A stretch of DNA of 64,000 bases from Anagrus nilaparvatae (taxonomy: Eukaryota; Arthropoda; Insecta; Hymenoptera; Mymaridae), in the NCBI GenBank assembly GCA_022575985.1, contig JAKSXM010000040.1, positions 13,348,001-13,412,000 on the forward strand, written 5' to 3'. Numbering within the stretch: position 1 is the first letter of the stretch; every line of letters starts with the position of its first letter. Below, piece by piece: positions 58,482 to 64,000 of this stretch. The notes beneath the pieces were generated by a model. The model was not told the DNA's origin, searched no databases, and saw nothing but the letters and a program-made list of their open reading frames with translations. Made by a program: the position numbers and the translations under genes.

Positions 58482-60242
58482 ATGGTTAATCCTATAATTC
58501 ATAATGAAACTTGGAGAGAAAAAGAGGGGCACTATACAGAAGAGGAATCACCTCAATCGAATGATTTAAATTTCCTAAATGCTTACAGTCTGGAAGCTCA
58601 AAACGCGAGCAAAGATAAACAAAAAAAGCTCATACTTCCGGACGAAGAATTTGAAAAATTAACTTCTCGTTTTAACGAAAATCGAGGTGCAAAAAGTAAA
58701 ATATTAAATATAGACTCTCATGAAAGAGACTGGACTAATGAAAGAGAGCAATTATTAAGAGAATTAGCTGAATATAAAGAAAAAGAAAAAGATAAATTTT
58801 TGACATTAAAGAAAAATTGGGAAGAATTTGTTGCAAGTCATGTAAATGGTGGATTAAACGGGACTGAAAATCCTGAGCAGAGACGACAGTATAGACCAAT
58901 TCCACCATTAAGGCAAAATATACTTCCATTTAAAGATGCACTAAATTTAATATCAGATTATAACGGAAAAAGCGAAACATTATATAGTTTTTGTAAATCA
59001 TTGGAAAACCTCGTCGAGAATTATGGTCCAAGTTGCGAACCCCATATACTCCAAGTATTATCTAGAAAACTGAAAGGACGTGCAAGTCAAGTTTTTGAAG
59101 GTTCAGTGCACAGTTACAATTCAGTTGGCGATTTTATCCACGCATTAAAATTACAATTCGGAGCAACACAGGACGGAGAAACAGTTCGCTTGAAATTAAG
59201 AAACATCCACCAATATAAGAATGAACCTGTCGAGGACTACGCGTTACGAATCCAGACCTTAGAACAAAAACTAATTACAATTTATGAGGCAGCGGATGAT
59301 TTAGATCAACAAGAGAAAATAAAAAATAAAAAAAGAATAAAACAAGAAGCGCTTGAATGCTTTATATTTGGGCTAAGAGACCCACCAGAATATCGAGTAT
59401 CAGCTAAAAACCCGAAGACGCTAGCTGAAGCTTTAAATATAGCAATAAAATTGGAGGGACGAGAAGGAACGGTTAGATTTAAAGAAGATTGTGAACAAGA
59501 AAAACCTAAGAAATCAATTATTACTAAACGAAGAAGTTATAACGACGACTCTGATTCGGATAATGAATTAAATGAATATATAGTCAGAACGGCTGCAGCT
59601 ACAAAAGTTAGCTGTATCTTCTGCAAGTCAGTATTACACGAACCTAAAGCATGCCCAAGTATACCAAGAATTATTGAATTTATGCAATCAATGATGAAAA
59701 ACAATGATGATTTTAAAGAAAGAAAAATTGAAAATAATAGAGAAAGATTTAATGAAAATAATTTTCAAATGAGAAGAGGAAATTTCGATAACCAAAAGAA
59801 CGAAAATATTTTTTTTAACAGAAATCCTAATTTAATAGAAAATAGCGATTCTAGATTTAATAATAGAAATTTTTACAATGATTCTATTGGATTTAACCAA
59901 TTCAGAAGATATAACCCCAACAGAGATTTTTTTCGACAATACGATAATCGAAATTATAGACCAAGATTTAATGAGAATAATATAGGATATCAACATTATA
60001 ACCGAAATAACTTTAACAGAAATTATAATAATCGTCCAAATATGTTTAGATCAATGAAAAGTGGAAATTATAATTATAATTATCAACCGCCGAATTTAAA
60101 TAGAAATAACCATATTAATAGATATAATAATTTTTCCAATGAAAATCGTAATTTCAATCAAAACATAAATGAACCAAGAATTCCAATTGGAACACGTACG
60201 GAAAGAAACCGAAATTTACAAAAAGAGAACAATTTAAACTAA
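58482..60242 (+). CDS. gag: Gag polyprotein of element B, complete
   Basis: This 586-residue protein starts at ATG 58482. Residues about 75-120 are charged and coiled-coil-like (EREQLLRELAEYKEKEKDK). The capsid domain covers about 155-330 (LYSFCKSLENLVENYG, LKGRASQVFEG, FIFGLRDPPEYR). A CCHC knuckle CIFCKSVLHEPKAC lies near 377-390, and the last 190 residues are Asn/Arg-rich with RFNN and YNRNN repeats. No internal stop. The UAA at 60240-60242 follows the slippery heptamer directly, so the last Gag codons UUA AAC double as the frameshift site. Confidence 0.93.
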   Translation: MVNPIIHNETWREKEGHYTEEESPQSNDLNFLNAYSLEAQNASKDKQKKLILPDEEFEKLTSRFNENRGAKSKILNIDSHERDWTNEREQLLRELAEYKEKEKDKFLTLKKNWEEFVASHVNGGLNGTENPEQRRQYRPIPPLRQNILPFKDALNLISDYNGKSETLYSFCKSLENLVENYGPSCEPHILQVLSRKLKGRASQVFEGSVHSYNSVGDFIHALKLQFGATQDGETVRLKLRNIHQYKNEPVEDYALRIQTLEQKLITIYEAADDLDQQEKIKNKKRIKQEALECFIFGLRDPPEYRVSAKNPKTLAEALNIAIKLEGREGTVRFKEDCEQEKPKKSIITKRRSYNDDSDSDNELNEYIVRTAAATKVSCIFCKSVLHEPKACPSIPRIIEFMQSMMKNNDDFKERKIENNRERFNENNFQMRRGNFDNQKNENIFFNRNPNLIENSDSRFNNRNFYNDSIGFNQFRRYNPNRDFFRQYDNRNYRPRFNENNIGYQHYNRNNFNRNYNNRPNMFRSMKSGNYNYNYQPPNLNRNNHINRYNNFSNENRNFNQNINEPRIPIGTRTERNRNLQKENNLN

Positions 60243-60271
60243 GAATGTACTCAACTTCGAGTGGAGTTGAG
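60233..60271 (+). promoter_or_regulatory. gag-pol -1 ribosomal frameshift site of element B
   Basis: U UUA AAC lies at 60233-60239, the stop UAA at 60240-60242, and a 9-bp hairpin has arms CTCAACTTC (60250-60258) and GGAGTTGAG (60263-60271) with loop GAGT. Compared with element A, two base pairs changed on both sides (C-G to U-A, U-A to C-G) and one U-A became U-G, all keeping the stem. Spacing from the heptamer to the conserved stem base is 10 nt in both copies. Pol is in the -1 frame. Confidence 0.87.
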
Positions 60272-63200
60272 CCTAATAATATAACTCAACCGATTAATGT
60301 TGTAAAACCGTACAATATAACGAATAAATTAACAGCAACGAAAAATATTAAAATAAAACAGGCTAAGCCAAATACTAAGTTAGAAAACAAAGAAATAAAT
60401 GATAATAAAAATATTCAAAACAAAACTAAAAAAATAACTAAATCAGCTGATAAAGGAGAAGTTAAAAATTTAATCAATATTTCTGAACCTATAATAAATG
60501 AAAGAGCAAAAATAAATGAACCCCTCAAAATAAAAAAAGGGAAAAACGAAATCAATAAAGCTCAGCTCCCTAACAAAAGAATAGGGGAGGCGAAAGAACC
60601 CCCAGAGGTCATAGACCCTAACAAAATAATCAATTTAATGGATCATGCGCAGATACAGAATACAAACATAATCAATAATTCACCCCATATAGAGAAGGAT
60701 ATCGAAATAAAAAAGGTATTACTCGCAAGCATCAAAACGATTCCCCCTATTATTACACTAAAAAGCTCAAGTTTAGCCTCAGGCAAAGCAAATTTTTTTG
60801 TCGATACTGGTTCACAAGTAAGCTTAATTAAGAAAACAGCTCTTAATAACAATGCTATAATTAATAAAAATTCAATCTTGAGAATTTCGGGAATTACGAA
60901 TAATTACGATTATACTAAAGGAGAGGTTATTGTACCTTTAGAAAACTTACCCTGTAATTTACATGTAGTAGACGATGAATTTTACATGGAAACTGCAGGT
61001 CTTATTGGATTAGATACATTAGAAAAATATAACGGACAAATTGACATAGCAAAAATGCAAGTACGGCTAGGACCATGTACAATACCTTTTACTGAAAGGG
61101 AGAAGTTTTTAATTCAACCTCATTCAAAACAAATAATTTATGCACTTGTGAAAAATCCTGAAATGGAAGAAGGGTTAATATCGTCACAAAATATCCACCC
61201 AAATATATTACTAAACGAAGCTATTGTTAAAAATGAAGCAGGTAGAGCTTTAATCATGTGTATTAATACTTCGGATGACGTAATAAAAATTGATGCCCCC
61301 TCAATTGAATTAGAACCATTCGAGGAAAATTTTGAAAAGGAAGGTGCCAGAGAAATCGATAAGAATAGTATAGATGCAGAAGAAAGAGAAAAATTAGTAA
61401 AAACCGTTTATGATATGTTGTACAAAAAAGATTTAAATGAAGAAGAGTTACAACAAATACAAAGCTTAGTAGACGAATATGCAGAATTATTTTATATTGA
61501 AGGACGACCATTTACTTGTACGAATTTAATCGAACATAAAATCAGACTTTCATCAGACGTACCGTTCAAATCTAAACAATTTCGTCATTCTTACGCCGCG
61601 AAAGAAGCCCTTGAAAAAAATATTCAAAAATACTTAGAATTAGGAATTATTGAAAAAACAGAGAGTCCTTGGAGCTCACCTATATGGGCGATTCCACGAA
61701 AAGCGACCAAAGATGGAGAAAAACGCTGGAGAATTGTTTCAGATTTTAGGAATTTGAATAAAATAACTCTACATGATGCCTACCCATTAACACAGCCTCA
61801 CGAAATATTAGATGCGGTTTCTGACGCTTTTTATTGCACGACTTTGGACATGTGCCTTGCTTACTATCAAGTGCCCATTGAGGAGTCTAGCAGACCATAT
61901 ACAGCATTTATGGGCCCTACGTCTGTTTATTGTTTTAAACGGATGCCAATGGGCCATTGTAATTCATCACACACATGGTCTAGATTGATGGATTTAGCGT
62001 TAGGAAGTTTAATAGGACATGATGTTTGGGTATACCTAGATGATTTAATCATCTACTCTAAAAATCTTGAAGAACACTTACAAAAATGTAGAAGGGTGTT
62101 TGATAGACTGAAAAAAGCTAATTTATTGCTTGATCCAAAGAAATGTTTATTCTTAAGAAGGGAAGCATTAGTGTTAGGTCATTTAGTCGGGGGAGGTCAA
62201 ATAAAACCAAACCCAGATAAGATTCTATGTATAAAAAATTATCCAATACCAGATACATTAAAGAAATTAAGGCAATTTATAGGGGTCGCCAGTTATTACC
62301 GTCGTTTTATATATAATTTCTCGGCAATATCTAAGCCACTATCAGATTTACTAAAAAAAGGACAGCAAATTATTTGGGGAGAAAAGCAACAAGAAGCTTT
62401 TGACACTCTTAAGGAAAAACTATGCTCTGAACCGGTATTAAGGGCTCCAAATTATGAGAAACCATTTATAATTACAACGGACAGCTCAGATTTTGCAGTC
62501 TCGGCTATTTTGGAGCAATTGGATGAAAATAAAAAACCTTATGTCATTGCTTACGCATCGCGACTACTCAGGAAATCAGAATTAAAATTCTCCACATATC
62601 TTCGGGAATTGACCGCGATAATTTTTGGTGTGGTCCAATTTCGACCTTATGTATATGGTAAACATTTTACGGTTTTTACGGATCATTTACCTCTGACCCA
62701 TTTGAAGAAACAGCGGCAAACATCGCTATCCGCGTGTAATTTAGCATCTAAATTAACAGGTTATGATTGTGATATAGTCTATAAACCAGGCAAAAAGAAT
62801 GTAGTTGCGGATGCATTATCAAGAAACATTCCTTTAAAGGAAGGTCAAGAAGACCCCGAAATGCCTAGACTGGCGTTGTTACAAAAAGCAGAACAAAAAG
62901 ATTCAGGTGAATCATCATCATCAGAGTCGACAGATTTTCATATAAGAAGAATTCGAGCATCAAGAAAGAAAATAAATGCTAAAGTGGTATTAAGAGAAAC
63001 TGACAGCTCAGATGATGAATACGTTCCACCAAAGAAAAATAAGATAGACAATCAGATAATGGCTAGCAAGAGAGTTTTAAGAAAAAGGGATTCAGTTAAA
63101 AAAGATTTAGGTAACAATAATAAGATAGAAAGAAATAATGAAAATAAAGAAATTAATAAAAAACTGGAAATAAAAAATAAGTATAAGAATATGATGAATC

Positions 63201-64000
63201 CTAAAGTAATTTTAGAACGTCTACCTATTGAAAAGATAATCAATAAAAATAAAAAAATTACAGATTCTAAAAACCTACCAATTAAAAATAAAAATGAAAT
63301 TAAAAATAATATTGAAAATCTAAAAATCCCCAGAATAGTATTAGAACGAATCCCAGAAAATTATAAAGATATAGTAAATTCATCAGCGACGAAAACAAGT
63401 TTAAGGGCAAGAAATAAGAATACTAAGGTTAATACACAGAAACAAAATAAAGTTAAAGAATTACCCGCAAATAATGACAACAAAAAAGGTAAAAAAAGAA
63501 AAGTAGGTAACGAAGAAATTGAGGAATTTAAGCGTAAAAAATTAGACAACGCTAATTATGAAATAAAAGATGATAATGAACCGTATTTTAAATTACTTTT
63601 TCCCGATGAAAATAATTTATATTACGAAGGTACTTTCGATATAAAAATAAAAGGTAATAAAGAAAAGAACAATGAAATTATAAATATAGAAATGAAAAGT
63701 CATGAATCGAATAAAAAGGTTACGAAAAATAAAAATAGTAGAGTAACAAATACTACAAAGAATAATAATATTAATAATAAAGAAATAGAAAACTATGATT
63801 CAGAAGAAAATGAAATTGCCGAATTTCCATGGCACATAGAATCAGATAAATGCGCAGAAAATGGAAATTTTCTAAGATATAAAAATATTGACAATACAGG
63901 CGATTGTTTATTTGATAGTTTGCTAGTCTTAACGGGAATTAAGATGAATATCAAAGAATTAAGAAATTCTTTAAAGCGAAGTCCGGCTCTAAAAACTTGT
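60236..64000 (+). CDS. pol: Pol polyprotein of element B, 3' partial: protease, RT, RNase H, OTU start
   Basis: It is read from the frameshift site and open without a stop to the edge, over 1250 codons. A basic linker comes first, then the protease with DTG at about 60803 (FFVDTGSQVSLIK). RT has FRNLNK, LDMCLAYYQ, MPMGH and an intact YLDD (62033-62044). RNase H has TTDSSD, a conserved Glu in RELTAI, FTDH and ADALSRN. A linker of about 250 residues with repeats like PKVILERLP and PRIVLERIP follows, then the PYFKLLFPDE segment and the first OTU motif D-N-T-G-D-C-L-F (catalytic Cys codon 63905-63907). Macro-like and integrase parts are expected beyond the edge from element A. Confidence 0.9.

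Larger units (their letters stand above)
57312..64000 (+). mobile_element. Ty3/gypsy retroelement B, apparently intact, 3' part outside window
   Basis: LTR, leader, gag, frameshift site and an uninterrupted pol reach the right edge. All frames visible are open, and catalytic motifs for protease, RT (YLDD) and RNase H are preserved, with the start of an OTU domain at the edge. It is the same family as element A, with the same gene order. It sits inside the LTR copy 56869-57311. Confidence 0.9.

Overview
This is a very AT-rich, gene-poor stretch of nuclear DNA from an insect. The split genes, the Ty3/gypsy and BEL/Pao retroelements, the satellites and the Pol III-type promoters are all eukaryotic. 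The extreme AT content, the clusters of lineage-specific single-exon genes and the leucine-rich-repeat (LRR) gene pair fit a GC-poor parasitoid wasp, perhaps an aphid-parasitising braconid. That placement is inference, not proof.

Region by region. (1) 1-11.5 kb holds a decayed Ty3/gypsy element (element A), already open at the left edge. It carries gag, then a pol broken by frameshifts and by a very young nested BEL/Pao element (5.34-8.37 kb). Between RNase H and integrase, pol encodes an OTU-type cysteine protease domain and a segment that reads like a macro (ADP-ribose-binding) domain. (2) 12.4-15.5 kb holds two minus-strand LRR genes, one frameshifted. (3) 16.1-17.3 kb is a 47-bp satellite. 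18.05-19.43 kb is three near-identical 426-bp units, each with a tRNA-like Pol III gene. (4) 21.9-24.4 kb holds four minus-strand paralogues of an unrecognised ~160-residue family. (5) 24.4-35.6 kb is AT-rich with no gene I can support. (6) 35.6-37.3 kb holds two related small type I membrane proteins with an eight-cysteine EB-like module. (7) 37.3-52.2 kb is mostly AT-rich, with decayed exon-like pieces on the minus strand, a higher-order satellite at 47.6-48.8 kb and smaller tandem repeats. (8) 52.2-57.3 kb holds an errantivirus-type envelope gene, an LTR, a 25-bp minisatellite and a partial second LTR copy. (9) 57.3-64.0 kb is the start of a second, apparently intact Ty3/gypsy element (element B), which runs off the right edge.

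How the parts work together. Elements A and B share an expression plan. Gag ends at a UAA set directly after the slippery heptamer U UUA AAC, and 10 nt later comes a hairpin whose stem covaries between the two copies. Pol lies in the -1 frame and stays open through the site. This is strong sequence evidence for programmed -1 frameshifting to make Gag-Pol. The polypurine-tract region of element A matches the one just upstream of the LTR behind the envelope gene, which suggests that the envelope belongs to the same element family. The LRR genes and the four-gene family all share a 3' splice acceptor and an A-rich leader just upstream of the start codon.
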